64,000 nucleotides of DNA from Mycocentrospora acerina (GCA_022701365.1 JAKUHH010000068.1:621189-685188); one strand, 5' to 3'; counted from the first letter of the stretch, positions 1 through 11,962 are shown. A program made the numbers and translations. The notes: generated by a model from the sequence alone, not told the origin.

Positions 1-1618
1 GCAGCCTTGCCGCAACATGTACCCGCTTTCAGCATCTTGTAGAACCATACATATGGCGATCGCTACTTGTGCTGACCGGTGATCATGCCCGCAAAATTGC
101 AAAAGCCTTTGGCCGTCGAGAGATGCGAGTTGACCATGTTCGAGAAATCTCCATTCGCTACCAAGATACGCACCGAGAAGGCATCGACGAGTTGGATCCT
201 TTCCTCCGCATCATGGCCAAGGTGCGTCATTTGACAATAGAAAGCCCTTGTCCGAACAACTCGGAATGGAGGAGGGGCACCTACTTTGATGGGTGGACAA
301 GGATTGATTATGTCAACCTGCTGGCGGCTTCTGTGCACCCTCGCGAAGGCCTGTCGCCAACTCTGCCCATGCTGCAGTCTCGTAAATCAAACACCTGCCT
401 ACTTTGAAGATTGTTAGCTCACATCTTGCAGTCACACTACATGGACATGGTCCTGGTAGCAGGAAATTCAAACTTGAGAGTCGGGCTGCGGCCATGTTCT
501 TGCATCCTACTTTGCGCAACATTACCATTTCATGTTTAAATTTTGATGGCGACTGCACGCTTGACGATATCCCTGCAGACAAGCACATGTCCACACCCTT
601 GCAGACCCTGACGTTGATTGAGACTAATGTCAACGTCCGCTTTTTGGATGTCGTTCTGGGCTTGCCCAAAGCCCTAAAGGAACTTTCCATCAACGAACGC
701 CTGTATTCTTTCCCTGAATGCGAACCCTCCATGGACCCGGCAACGCGCACATCCTCTCCACTCTTCCTCACTGCGCTGCAAAGACAAAAAGCATCCTTGA
801 AAAAGCTCGTCCATGTAGGCGGGATGATGAGTGCGCTTACCATCCGCGAGACTGACCACCAAGGCTCCGCAAAGCTGCGATCCCTCACCGAGCTCGAGCA
901 TCTCGAAATCGGCCTTGAATCGCATTTGTACTTTTACCTCCGCAATAACGGCTTCCCTCCCTCCCTCAAGTCCCTAAAGATGCTCGACACCGTCCTATCA
1001 CTCAACGCACGCCACAACCTATACGCCCTCCTAGACGTCGTCTTCCACTCCATCACCTCTCTCGCCGTCACCCATCTGCCCAACACCCTCCCCCCCGGAT
1101 TCACCCTCCACCTCATGTTCTCCGAACAATCCATCTACCGCCTCCCCCTCGCCAACATACTCGACCTCAACCACCTCCTCTCCACCGTCTTCCTCGACCG
1201 CCCCACCGTCTACCGAATCGCCAAAATCATGCAATCCCACAACGCCCGCTTCTGCATCTCCCGCCAGACCTTTGAGTCCGGAATGGGCTACATCCCCCCC
1301 TACATGTACGGCGAGGAACTCCCCACCGAGATTGCCATGTACGACTCGCGCGACTTTTGGACCTTCAACACCATAAACTACCAGGCCGTTGACGATGAGG
1401 AGCTGAGGAAAAAAATTACCAAAGTGAAATCGAGGTCTGCGTGTCTGAACTGCATCGAGCGCGGCTTGTCCCTCGCAGACTGCCGTGATCAGGACGGCAT
1501 GGCGCGCTGCTTTAGCTGCGAGGTGTTGGATCTGGCGTGCGAAAGAGAAAGAGATGGGGGAGGTGAAGATGGTGTCGAAGTCGAAATCGAGGATTCTGCT
1601 TCTGCAAATACAATTTAA
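1..1618 (+). CDS. F-box/LRR-like protein with Cys-rich C-terminal tail, 5' partial
   Basis: The reading frame is already open at the window edge, so the start lies upstream. Exon 1 runs to 381, the intron is 382-431 (50 nt, gtaaat...gcag), and exon 2 is 432-1618. Splicing joins LPMLQS to LTLHGHG without breaking frame. The N-terminal part (RFQHLVEPYIWRSLLV) looks like the end of a fungal F-box, and the following segment is leucine-rich with LRR-like spacing (LKELSINE, LEHLEIGLE, LKSLKMLDT). Such proteins usually act as substrate receptors of SCF ubiquitin ligases; that role is inference. The last ~60 residues hold six cysteines spaced C-x2-C-x9-C-x8-C-x2-C-x6-C, then an acidic end. No close named homolog is recognised. 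Confidence 0.72.
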
Positions 1619-2674
1619 AAAAAAATTATTTCTTTTTTTTTTAATATCTAGAGCATTCTTTATTTCTAGTTTCCCCCCTTCCTGTTTACTGACGGCGAGG
1701 TTGTAGCGTCAAAGGACGTGGAGGATGATCCTTGAGAAAATGGAAATACCTACCTGCCCCATTGCTGCTTGGAGAGTTGCTGCGACACACTCTACTTTTC
1801 ATGGATTCTTCTTCTTTTCTTCTTCTTCTCCCACATCGAGGGTTCACCGTCAAACTATGAAGAGCAGGGGAAAAAGAGAAATATGTGGATAGACGACACG
1901 ACACCACATGGCATGACATGACATGACATTTCTCTCCCAAGCCGCGGCCCAAAAAAAAAGAGGAGATGGGTCATACTGATGGACGAGAATACAGAGGCTG
2001 CGAAGATAGGAGGGGAGGTTTGCCCAACACGAAATAATCAGCGTGGTTGTTCTGGACCGGGGAGAGAAAGTAAAAGGGGAGGAGGAGGAGGGAGGGTTTC
2101 CATGGTCATACTTGCTACCTACTCTACTACTGCTATGCCTTTGTGCTAGATATATATATATATATAGAGTAGGCAGTTGTTCGAACTTGGCAGAGGATGA
2201 TACGAGTGTGAGTGTGAAGATGAGGATGAGAATGAGAATGAGAATGAGAATGAGAATGAAAATGAAGAATGCGTCGGGTCCAGGGCGCACTGAAAAAAAT
2301 TGTGCTTACATCAGATAGATCAATATATACGGCGCACATTTTTATCCCAAGTTGAATGTATATATGTGATTTGCACAGATTTGCTGGTTCGCATACTTTG
2401 TACCAGTCAGATTGCACTACTACCATCCGCTCTTTATTCGACCCACGCATGAAATGTGCACGGAGAAGTATCTCCATCTTGATTATCTGCCTATGGGGTG
2501 ATTCTCGAAAAACTTTTTTTTTATTATTATTCCAATTTCCTTGCCATCAAGTATACCACCACCACCGTCACCTATTCTCCCCCGCTAATGGAACAATCAA
2601 AACCATCACATCGCAGCCGCGTGGGGCAGCTTTCCTATTTTAGAACCTTTTCCTTTTCTTCCTCATATACCCGT
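1619..2674. other. Intergenic, convergent 3' ends, low-complexity
   Basis: No gene is supported here. The stretch separates two converging genes. It holds A/T runs just after the upstream stop codon, a short TA run near 2150-2165 and an AATGAG-type hexamer run near 2221-2264. Open frames across the hexamer run are repeat artefacts. Confidence 0.7.
2221..2264 (+). repeat. AATGAG hexanucleotide microsatellite
   Basis: About six consecutive imperfect copies of AATGAG in intergenic DNA. A likely length-polymorphic locus. Confidence 0.85.
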
Positions 2675-4405
2675 TTAATCGCTGTCGCTGTCGCTAGAGT
2701 CGGACTCTCCGCTCGCAGAGTCGTCATCGCTGTCGCTACCGCTACCGCTACCACTACCGCTCTTCGCACTTGGAGATGCCGAGTCCGAGTCAGACGATGA
2801 GTCGTCATCATCGCTTGAATCCGAGTCTGAGCTTTCCTCCTCACTGCTGCTGCTCTCGTCACTGCTGGAAATGTCACCCCTACGCTTGCGTCTCTTCGAG
2901 TCCCTCACAGGCGGTGCGAGGTTCTTGGCCATGGGGTTGATGCTGTTTGTTTGTGTGACGGGCAAAATCGGTGCGGTACATCCGAGCGCTGTCAATAAAG
3001 CTTCGGCGCGGCTCCGTCGTAGGCGTCGAATATATCCATCACCGTGGGGGTGGTTCATCAAAGTCTCTACATACCCCTCGACTTTTCGCCGCTTCTGCTC
3101 CTTGACCACTCGCTCTTGGAGAGCTTCATCTTGGGCTGCTGTGCGGGTTTCGGGGTCGTCCATCTTGGGGTCTTGCGCGTCTTGCTCGTTGAGCTCCGTT
3201 ATGGTGGCGTGGCAGCGTTCTTTTAGACGCTGGATCACGCCGGCACCTTGGAGGCCTTTGATGTACTCTAGCAACGCTTCCGAGTGCTCGTCAGGGATGC
3301 GGAAGATGTTCAGAGCGTTGTCTACAACGTCGTTCTGTTTTGCTTTGTTAAACTTCCAACTTGAGCGATCGTTGTGGTATTGAGTGAGATAGGAAATGTA
3401 AATAGAAGGATCCTTTTTCTTCCCCTTTGCTGCGTTTGGCGTTGTGGCGACTGCAGATGTGTCCTTGGATTCTACAGAAACGGGTTTGGCTGTGGCTGGT
3501 GTTGTCTTTGGTGTTGATGTTTTTGGTTCCTTTGGCTTCTTCTTTTCAGCCTCGTTCTTGTCCGCTTTCTTGACCTCCTCGACTTGGTCAACCTCGTCAA
3601 AGATCACGTGTTGCTGTACAGGCTCGGTTGTCGTAGACGAAGTGCCTTTCAACTCCGCAACCCACTTCTTGAACAAGTCTTGCCCACTACTACCATCCAC
3701 CTTTTTCGTGTCTGGAGTAAACGTGACGGATTTTCGTCTGCCAGTCCGTGAAGGTGAGCCTGAAATTTCCTTGCTATCGGTTCTATTTCCGCTCTGGTGT
3801 CTTTGGGGGGTTGAAAGCGGGGGCAGGGTAGTGTTGTCGGTTTCAATAGAAGCAAGTAAAGTCGGATGCCTCTCTGTCGACGTGGTCTCATCAGGTGAGA
3901 GCGCAGGCCTTGCGGCGCGCTCATAACTTGGCTGTTTCTGTGGAGCCTTCACTACAGGCGCAGCCTCTGTTTTGATCTTCTTTTTGCGATCTGGCTTTGC
4001 CTTCTTTTTGCGATAGTTTGAGTCTCCCTTGGATTGTTGCGTCTCAGAGACTGGTACTTCTTCCGAGGCGGCACTTGCGTCCACACTTTCTGAAACCGTC
4101 AGAATTGGAAGGTCGACACTGGGTTCTGTGGCCGGGTGGTTTTCCTTGCTCTTTTTGGATGCCTGGCCATCGTCGTCTGCGGACTCTTGTTGGTGTTTCC
4201 GCTTGCCAAGCTTTGAGGGCGTTCCGTTTGCGGCAGGCGCAATGGACAGGTGAGAGTCCCTTGGTGCATCATGAACTACGGCCTGCTCAGATTCGCCACG
4301 GTGGGTTTCACGGGAGTCAATTGTGGTGCCGCCGGACTGAGCCTCATTCTTCAGGCCCAGTCCCAATCGTCGCCAGGCAGGAATTCTGCCGCCGCTCTGA
4401 GCCAT
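2675..4405 (-). CDS. WKF-domain protein with Ser/Asp-rich acidic tail
   Basis: Single-exon protein of 576 residues starting at ATG 4405. The conserved core lies at about residues 335-475. It contains the signature SSWKFNKAKQ (Trp350-Lys351-Phe352) followed by helical sequence, as in the WKF domain of human C7orf50. That family is linked to the nucleolus and ribosome biogenesis; the role here is inferred. The N-terminal half is basic and disordered with Lys-rich stretches and a short conserved-looking motif KSVTFTPDTK at 225-234. The last ~65 residues are a Ser/Asp/Glu repeat tail resembling Nopp140/SRP40-type acidic tracts. It is transcribed away from the proteasome alpha1 gene, sharing about 340 bp of upstream DNA. 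Confidence 0.85.
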   Translation of the reverse strand: MAQSGGRIPAWRRLGLGLKNEAQSGGTTIDSRETHRGESEQAVVHDAPRDSHLSIAPAANGTPSKLGKRKHQQESADDDGQASKKSKENHPATEPSVDLPILTVSESVDASAASEEVPVSETQQSKGDSNYRKKKAKPDRKKKIKTEAAPVVKAPQKQPSYERAARPALSPDETTSTERHPTLLASIETDNTTLPPLSTPQRHQSGNRTDSKEISGSPSRTGRRKSVTFTPDTKKVDGSSGQDLFKKWVAELKGTSSTTTEPVQQHVIFDEVDQVEEVKKADKNEAEKKKPKEPKTSTPKTTPATAKPVSVESKDTSAVATTPNAAKGKKKDPSIYISYLTQYHNDRSSWKFNKAKQNDVVDNALNIFRIPDEHSEALLEYIKGLQGAGVIQRLKERCHATITELNEQDAQDPKMDDPETRTAAQDEALQERVVKEQKRRKVEGYVETLMNHPHGDGYIRRLRRSRAEALLTALGCTAPILPVTQTNSINPMAKNLAPPVRDSKRRKRRGDISSSDESSSSEEESSDSDSSDDDDSSSDSDSASPSAKSGSGSGSGSDSDDDSASGESDSSDSDSD

Positions 4406-4749
4406 TGTCGATTTGGAATACGGAGACTCTTATGGGGTTATGTATGTGGCAAGAATGCTCCCTCGCTCATGCCCGAATCAGCTGGTGCAGGCTATTCTGT
4501 GGGCTTGCAAAGATCGAATGGGAGGCTCGAGCAGAGTTTTGGCTCAAAACTTTTAGGACGGACAGGCGGCTGAGCGGCCTTGGCGTGACGGCGAATCGTG
4601 GCCTAGGCTCGAGCTCAACGCGTACAGTAACATTCGACGACAACGACCTCGCTCACCTCCGAACAAGGCAACTTTAGGGCTTACTGCATACTGCTCGAGC
4701 TGCCGAAGAAGCTGAAGACCCGTTTCACACATAAAGAACCACCGCCATC
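4406..4749. promoter_or_regulatory. Divergent promoter, WKF gene / proteasome alpha1
   Basis: 344 bp between two start codons facing away from each other. It must carry both promoters. I recognise no specific factor site with confidence. Confidence 0.6.
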
Positions 4750-5806
4750 ATGTCTGGTGTGTTGCATGCCGCTTCCAACAGCGGGCCTCTTGTCTGGCGA
4801 GCACGCATGCTGACAGCTGCCCCCCCGGGCATATAGGAAGCGCTGGCTACGACCGACACATTACCATCTTCTCTGATCAGGGGCGCCTGTACCAAGTCGG
4901 TGCGCACATGTCCCTCCCTCGTGGCCCGCCTCTGCCGTCACGGCGGCGTTGTCGAAGCTACGCAGGCCACCCCGCCAACTCCCCCCAAGCTAACATGACG
5001 TCTGCACAGAATATGCGTTCAAGGCAATCACGGCGGCGAACATCACATCACTGGGCGTGCGGGGCAAGGATTGCGCGGTAGTCATCTCGCAGAAGAAAGT
5101 GCCTGTATGTGGCAAGGGCCTCTCAGCGCTTCATGCGTGGTTGACGTATTGCTACAGGACAAGCTCATCGACCCATCTTCCGTCTCGCACATCTTCAGGC
5201 TGTCGCCGTCTGTTGGCTGTGTCATGACAGGATCCATCGCCGACGCCAGGGCATCTGTGAGCAGAGCGCGGGGTGAGGCAGCTGAATTCCGCTACAAGTA
5301 CGGCTACGAGATGCCCTGCGATGTGCTGGCGAAACGGATAGCCAATATCAGCCAGGTCTACACACAGCGTGTAAGCATCAACGAGCATGTTGCGTGCCTG
5401 TTCCATGCTAAGAAACGTGCAGGCCTACATGCGACCTCTCGGTGTTGCCACGACGCTCATTTCTCTCGACTCCGAGTACGGACCCCAGCTTTACAAGTGT
5501 GATCCGGCAGGCTACTATGTAGGATACAAGGCAACTGCGTCTGGACCCAAGACACAAGAGGCACTCAACTTCCTCGAGAAGAAGCTGAAGAACAAGGAGC
5601 ACGCCGAGGGTAGCTGGGAGGAGGTTGTTGAGCTGGCAATCACGGCCCTCAGCACTGTCTTGTCTGTTGACTTCAAGAAGGGCGAGCTGGAGGTTGGTAT
5701 TGTGGGTGGGCCCAAGCTCGATGGAGAGGGCACAGACGCTACCTTCAGGGCGCTCACCGAGGACGAAATCGACGAACGACTACAATCGATTGCCGACAAG
5801 GACTAA
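4750..5806 (+). CDS. SCL1: 20S proteasome subunit alpha1 (PSMA6/Scl1 type)
   Basis: Five exons: 4750-4756, 4837-4899, 5010-5104, 5158-5370 and 5423-5806, giving 253 residues, close to the usual alpha1 length. The first exon is only 7 nt (ATGTCTG). The spliced N-terminus reads MSGSAGYDRHITIFS and RLYQVEYAFKA, the alpha-subunit signature that helps form the gate of the outer ring. Later blocks include VISQKKVPDKL, AEFRYKYGYEMPCDVLAKR, TQRAYMRPLG and DPAGYYVGYKATA, characteristic of alpha1. It assembles into the outer heptameric rings of the 20S core and is not itself catalytic. Introns are 80, 110, 53 and 52 nt. Confidence 0.97.
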
Positions 5807-6829
5807 GGGGTGTGTGTGACTGCCCGGGGCTGGGAAAGCCAGTGAGTGGGCTACTGAGGCCGGATATTCAGCAGCGCAACGTGAACCATGACGAGATCTT
5901 AGGTAGCATGCTACGACCAATCACATGTCACAAGTGCTCAAGCAGCACCATGAACCCAAAATTTAGACTCAAACTCCTGCATAAGCGCACTGTGAACTGG
6001 CAACTGTACCCGCAATAGCATGTCCCACGACTTCAGCTCAGACTCCACAATCCGTGATGGCAGACGGCGTTTCATCATCACTTCAGCCGCAAACTGCCTG
6101 GGGCTGCTGTAGGCAGCGGTTCAGCGACGTCATTCCACTGGTCGACAAGCTCGATGCCCCAGGCACAGCCACTATCATGGCTGAACCTGCCTACCGCTAC
6201 TTTGGTTGTGGCCCGTGGAACGTTGCGGGTAGCTCGCCTTATCCTACCGGACTCGCCCACCTCAGGTTTCCTCATCGAAGAGGCACGCGAATGCCGCACC
6301 GCCAATTCGGAGATTCGGCCTATCAGCCCTCGCGATGCGGCTGGACAAGCCAGCTTGCCTAACAGCCCTTGCCCAATACGGCAATCACGCTAGGCTCTTC
6401 TTGAGGTGGCTTCCGCGCGACTGTCGTCCAATCTGCCCACTCCAGCTCTTACGGTACGGGTTCAAAAAAAATACTGCCGTGTTCCTGCATGGTGAATCTC
6501 CTACGACTCAAGCTCAATTGCTATTTCGACGCCATCAAAGATGCCAACTCGACGACCCAGCGATGCTAATGGTGGCAGAGCCAGCTGGACGCTACAAACG
6601 CTCCAAATGTGGAATGCTCGGCAAGACGTAGCGGCGGGAGGGAGCAGCCCTGGCTTGAGCCTTGCTGAACATACTCCCTCTCGTGGGTATCGGTTGACCT
6701 CATGTACTTAACGGTTGCCACACCTCCATTGAAGGTCACAGCAACAAGCTTCAAGTACCTTCCAACAGCACCTCCAGGACATCTACTCGAATCATCAATC
6801 CTACCGAGCATTTACTCACTATCACTAAA
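5807..6829. other. Intergenic, no gene seen
   Basis: About 1 kb between two genes on the same strand. Short open frames exist on both strands but lack homology cues or consistent splice structure. The last ~150 bases before 6830 are pyrimidine-rich and probably leader of the next gene. Confidence 0.6.
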
Positions 6830-7598
6830 ATGTCTGACGGTCGTAAGTCATCTTCTACTCTTCACGCATTACTACTCTTGCCCTTCTTTTCGCAGTTTCA
6901 AATTTCACGGTCTATCAACTTCGTCTCTTGGAGAACTCGATCACTGACAACACTCCCAGTCAACGACGCCCGAGCTATGCGCATAGCCGAGATCATGACC
7001 GACTTTCGCAATCTACAGCACTACCTGAGTCAAATTCGTGCTACACCCACAGCCGAAGAATACTACCTCGAAGGCTACTCCCTGATGCGCCAGTGCATCA
7101 GCGAAGCCCAGGCCATCCTTCAAACTCCGTTCGCCGGAAGTGCCCCTTCCACAGGAGACCCAGAGAGGGAAAGACAGCAATTGAGATCGTGAGTATTCCT
7201 GTCACTATCTGCAGTTTTATCAAGAGTTTTGTTCACGCAGCACTCGAGTATGGGTCGAGATGAGAAGGAGAAACGAAGAACTCTTACTGACAATCCTGGC
7301 CAGAATCATTACAGACTCTGCTGTTCGTCGTTTCCAATGCCAAAGAGCCTATCTGCGCGCCCACGCCGGAATGCGCTGGATGAATTCACGTTCTGCCACA
7401 CTTCAGGGCATAAGACCAAATGCATCACACGCTGTTGCCCTTCAACAAGCCGACTCTACGCTACGTAATGAGCTCCTGGCAATCACGGACTCGTATGTCG
7501 AACAGACTTTGCGCAGCCAAGATGCAGCCCAGGGCAAGTGGCTGCAAGAAGATCCAACACTGTTACAAATTCAACAGGTGCTTCTGGCCCGGCGATAG
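6830..7598 (+). CDS. Unknown helical protein, 199 aa
   Basis: Proposed exons 6830-6842, 6960-7188 and 7241-7598, with donors GTAAGT and GTGAGT; phase closes to 199 residues. I do not recognise the family. The product looks helical, with heptad-like stretches (ARAMRIAEIMTDFRNLQHYL, VEMRRRNEELLLTILARI) and a basic middle (RRFQCQRAYLRAHAGMRW). A helical-bundle complex subunit is possible but unproven. The first intron has a second good acceptor at 6894-6895 that would switch to another open frame ending at 7263. I prefer 6959 because that frame joins the long third exon. Confidence 0.6.
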
Positions 7599-10500
7599 CT
7601 TCTGATCTGGCGTTCGATATCCGGCGTCCGTGATGCTGGGGCTCTCACATTTTCACGCTGCAACTTCGATATTTTCTACTCGATACCCCATTGATACGCA
7701 ACGCAAGTCGTCAACGGTTTTCGCTAGCGTCTTAGCCTCGATGTTTCTGACTAGGTCATTATATTCACCATGTCAACTTCTCGCCGTACGCAGGACTTCT
7801 TTATCCTTAGCATTATTGCATTCTCTGAGCGATTACGCTACTTCACCGTATTACCCCAAATCGTGGGTCGCCAATTTTCCGATCTCGTTCTCATTGTCTA
7901 CTTTCGTTCTGGTGCCAGTGCCGGCCACTGGTCCCTTTTTCTCTCCAAAATTTGGACGTTGTTTGGGTCAATTTAGCGTTGGTGCTGGCGTTGGCGTTGG
8001 CGCTGGTCCACTTGTCAACTTCTCGGCCGACAGGTGCAACACCACATTTGGCATGGAAGCATGGAAGCATGGAAGCGAAAAAGTGTTTGGTTTTTGTAGC
8101 AAAAATCTTGGCATCATTGCTCTTCTCTACTCATCAAGCTTATCTCGTAATATGTTTCTGTGCGGCCGGGCCATGTATTTTCGCAGTTATCAATTCATAT
8201 AATCTCATTACATTTCGCACTACGCGCATTTACAGCACGAGCTCACCCAAACTTCTCCAAGCCGATGATCGCCGATTTTCACATTCAAGCCACAATTCTC
8301 AAGCTTTTTCATCTCGTGGATCATGTGCAACGTGACAAGATTATGGGGTGATTCCCTAGCACATAGACTAAAGACTTCAGCTCTCGCTATTCACAAGGGC
8401 CGGATTTAGTATCGTAGTCTTCTGACTGACGGCTGCAGGGCTGAAGTCCTAAGCCCGCAAGAACGTTTTGACGCGACACGCGAGACTAACGACGGGTTCA
8501 GTGGTTGCTGTAGCATGACGTCTTTCCCACCCTCCATCGACATTCCTCGAATTGCGATGCCAATCACATTCGGCATAGGCACGTAGCACAAGAAGCACAG
8601 CTGAAAATGTAGGTATTCGTTGAGACGTTCAAGCTTTGGCGCACACCGCTACCCTTGCACTGCGCTTCCCGTCTATGACGTGATGCCATTGTCATCCACC
8701 ATCGCTACCACCACCACAATCACTATCTCTTACATTCCCACCTCTGCGAATATCCCCACCATCAACAACTCAACACCCCATCCTTTCACTCGGATAATAT
8801 TGAGTACATCGCGCACCCCGACATGTCTCGTAACCGTACTGTCGGCGTATGCGGAGACCCCGTCCTCGCTACTGCGCGCTCCCGCGCGCTAGATATCAAT
8901 ATGGCCTAGTCTCGTACGGAGGGGCCGATTCACACTTGTCGTTTGTATGCTTGCGCTTTTCTTTGTGTCTGCTGAAAGAGACGCGATGGTCGAGGATGTC
9001 CCTTGATGGGACGTCGGGACGGCCAAAAACGAATTATGGGGTGGTTTTGTGGAGGTCTGAAAGGTGAGGGGTAGAGTTCGTTGGCTGGCTGGATGGAAGG
9101 TGGTTTTGGACGGTTGGGGAAGAAGAAAACAATGTGCATCAAGCTGTTCCTCAGGCTAAGCATGCAGCCGGATTTAGCATTCTATGTCTTGCGCATCGAG
9201 GATCTGCTTTCCCATCACTGGGTTATCGGAAAAATTGTTGATATCCTTTGGCTTTTGTTCTGAGCTTGTCAGGCTAGGCGAGGTTTCCGTGGCCGTGCTG
9301 CATCTTTTCATGACTGGGTACTCATCCAAGCGGGAGCAAGTTTTCATTGGGTAATTGTTACTCCGGTTACCGAATGGCCTTTTGGATAAATCATACAATA
9401 CTCAAACCGGCTTTAGACTAACCATCATGAATCTGATGGTAGGCTGATTAATTGCTCACATAAATTATTCATCCTTATTTTCATCTCATTTTGACCCTTT
9501 TAGTAAAAAATCCAGTCGGGATAATCAGCTTAAGAAGTTAGATGTAAAAATTGCTAAGCTTCCGGAAAAGTTTCTAGTGCTGTTGGTTTCAGGTGTGGGT
9601 CCGCATACTTCCGAAACATAAGCTGATTGTTGCGTCCTTAGCTGAAGGATCAGTTCGTCGACGACTCATGTATGGAGGACATGCACTGCCACGACAGTTT
9701 TATATTTCAGCACCAGAGGATTTTCCGAGTATGGTGAAGGCTCAAATCCTTTTTATGGACTCGGGAATTAACGAGGATTGTACAGGTCGTAAACTTCCCA
9801 GAAAAACATAAGAGTTCTTTCCAAAATTAAACAACCATTGAAGCAAATGCAGATTGTCCGGACCATGTAGCTTAGTAAATAAACCTCTTTTGAGTCGTAA
9901 AACATGTGATTTTCCGTCAATATAGATAGTGTGGAAAGATGATAGAGAATAACGCTTGTTCGAACCCAGTGTCTAACCCGCCTAGAAGCTAGAAACCACC
10001 AAGACCATTCGTCACGAGACATCAACGCAATTTTAGTTATTTTAATCACGTTGATTATATCAACCGTTGTCGTAAAACTGTTTAGTATCAATGGTTTGGC
10101 ACTACTGCGAAAGCTTTAATATTTCCCATCACAGTTTGGTTACATCTATTTCTCGCAGCTCCTCACATGGGAACTATAGTACAACGATGTGTAAGATGTA
10201 TTTTAGAGCAAAAGGAATGGAGAAAACATCCATCATGTCACATGAAGTGGATAGTGGACAACCTCAGATAAGGCTACACACTTTGTTCCGTATTTTCTTG
10301 ATGTGTGGATCGGTACTCTTGATGCGCAAGGATACACAAATTCACATGTGTGGGTACCGGTGACACAGTAAAATTGTGAGGCTTACTTCCACACCATAAT
10401 CGGTTGTGTGGGAGACAAGCCTCCATGTTACATGTTCACGTCACTCTTGTGCTTTGATATTTTGCAGACGTGAGTAGGTGGGAAAGTGAATATGAGTACA

Positions 10501-11962
10501 CTTAAGGACGGTATCTACTGTACGACAGTATATCGAGCACGAGAGTACGCGTCGAGAGACACGACGTAATGTATGAATCAGTCCAGGATGGTCAGAAATC
10601 AAACATCAATCTGAGGGCAAACTTTGATGTGGAATATAGCGAGGCGATAATCGTTATTGGCAGATATTGGTTAAGCAAATGATTCATTTCTATTCGGAAA
10701 CCTAAATCCAACAAAGTAAAACACTTGCAATGAATGATAATATCAACAAAAGACTGCATGATCACGGTAGGTTACTTGGTTTTAGTCGAAAGTGTGAAAA
10801 TTCTATGCCATGGCCTCAAACGCCTCACTATCTGGAGAAGAAGATTCTTCATCATTGATAAGCCTGAAGGACTTGATCCATTTTTGGACGCTGGTAAGCC
10901 CTACTCGGCATTGAGTTTGTGCAACGACACATTAAAGAAGGTAAGTTCAACTAGAATATTCCAGACGCGGCGCTATTTATCTGCTACTACCATCTTGATC
11001 CCATTGTTCCTGCCCTAAACAGCCCTTAGAAACAAACGTCTGGGGTGGACAATGAAGGATCTGCCAATGACCAAACGCATCATTGGGACTGGCATGCAGC
11101 CATGCCCATCCGGCCAGGTGTTCATATTGAGGTGTGGGGGGTGACCCTGCGATCGCCACATTTGCCAGGTGTTCACCGTGAGGGGCAATCGATGGCGGTG
11201 AGCCTACAAGAACGTGAGGCAAAACATCGGCACGCGTTGACTTGTTTCGATCTCGGGACCGTGAGTGGTTCGGACGTAGTTTCGGTCGGTGGAGTTCATT
11301 TGGCGATGGTGATCGGCGGCTCTCAGTTCCCCGTGCACTTGGCAAGAGAAGCACCGCTGCCCAAGGCTTTGACATGATCGGCATGAAAACGTGAAAAACA
11401 AAACTGTGCTTGCAAGAGATGTGGAGGTGAAGCATTCAACAAAGGGATACTATGGGTTATAGTTTTACTGTAAAAATATCAATCGTGTGGAAGTAGCAAT
11501 TACGCAGAACACAAGGAACAAGGTGAAACAAGACAGAAAATGAAAACCCAAATAGTATATCCACAGTTCCCACTTGTATGGAGAGTACGAGTGCGACTTT
11601 CCTGACGACGTGTAAAGAAAGGGCGTCATGAACTGGCGGTCCTGCTTTGCGGCCCAATGAGCGTGATTGGGCTGGCAGGGCGGATAATGAGGCGAACGCG
11701 CCCCGGCATCAACGCATACCTCGACCCAACGAGGGGCTATTGTCAGTACGATCTTAGGGATTACGCTCGTGGCATTGTTAGTGTTCGGCAGACCTCAAAC
11801 CTGTGAGCCGGGACGAACTAACCTTGTATTTGATGGATCGAGGAGTATAAGACTTGGGAGCCCAAGTCCGTCTTCGAGAATCTGCTGCACGTACCAAAAA
11901 TTCAAACTTAACTTCTCTCTTGCATCTACTGTGTTTCACTGGCGCCGTATCAAATCCAAACA
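7599..11962. other. Gene-poor spacer, turning AT-rich after ~9.2 kb
   Basis: No gene is supported. At 7960-8080 there are short repeats (GGCGTTGGCGTT type and three copies of ATGGAAGC). At 8640-8820 a pyrimidine-rich leader-like stretch precedes a 28-codon frame at 8823. Beyond about 9200 the DNA is AT-rich with only short frames. A less AT-rich patch at about 11040-11400 carries an internal repeat, listed separately. Confidence 0.6.
11114..11215 (-). repeat. Two-copy ~51-bp repeat relic
   Basis: CCAGGTGTTCA occurs at 11114-11124 and 11165-11175, a 51-bp period. On the minus strand the two units stay in one open frame and both read GSPP...EHLA (GSPPSIAPHGEHLA, then GSPPTPQYEHLA). No start, splice structure or family is recognisable, so this is listed as a repeat relic and not as a gene. 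Confidence 0.5.

Noticed and set aside
313..925. Minus-strand open frames opposite the F-box-like gene
   Set aside because: Low-quality antisense frames. The plus strand gives a coherent spliced LRR-like protein.
2043..2477. Open frames across the AATGAG run
   Set aside because: Their length comes from the repeat; products are Met-Arg or His-Ser strings.
9950..10000. GTTCGAACC motif resembling a tRNA B box
   Set aside because: The flanks do not pair into a T-arm on either strand, and no A box or acceptor stem was found.
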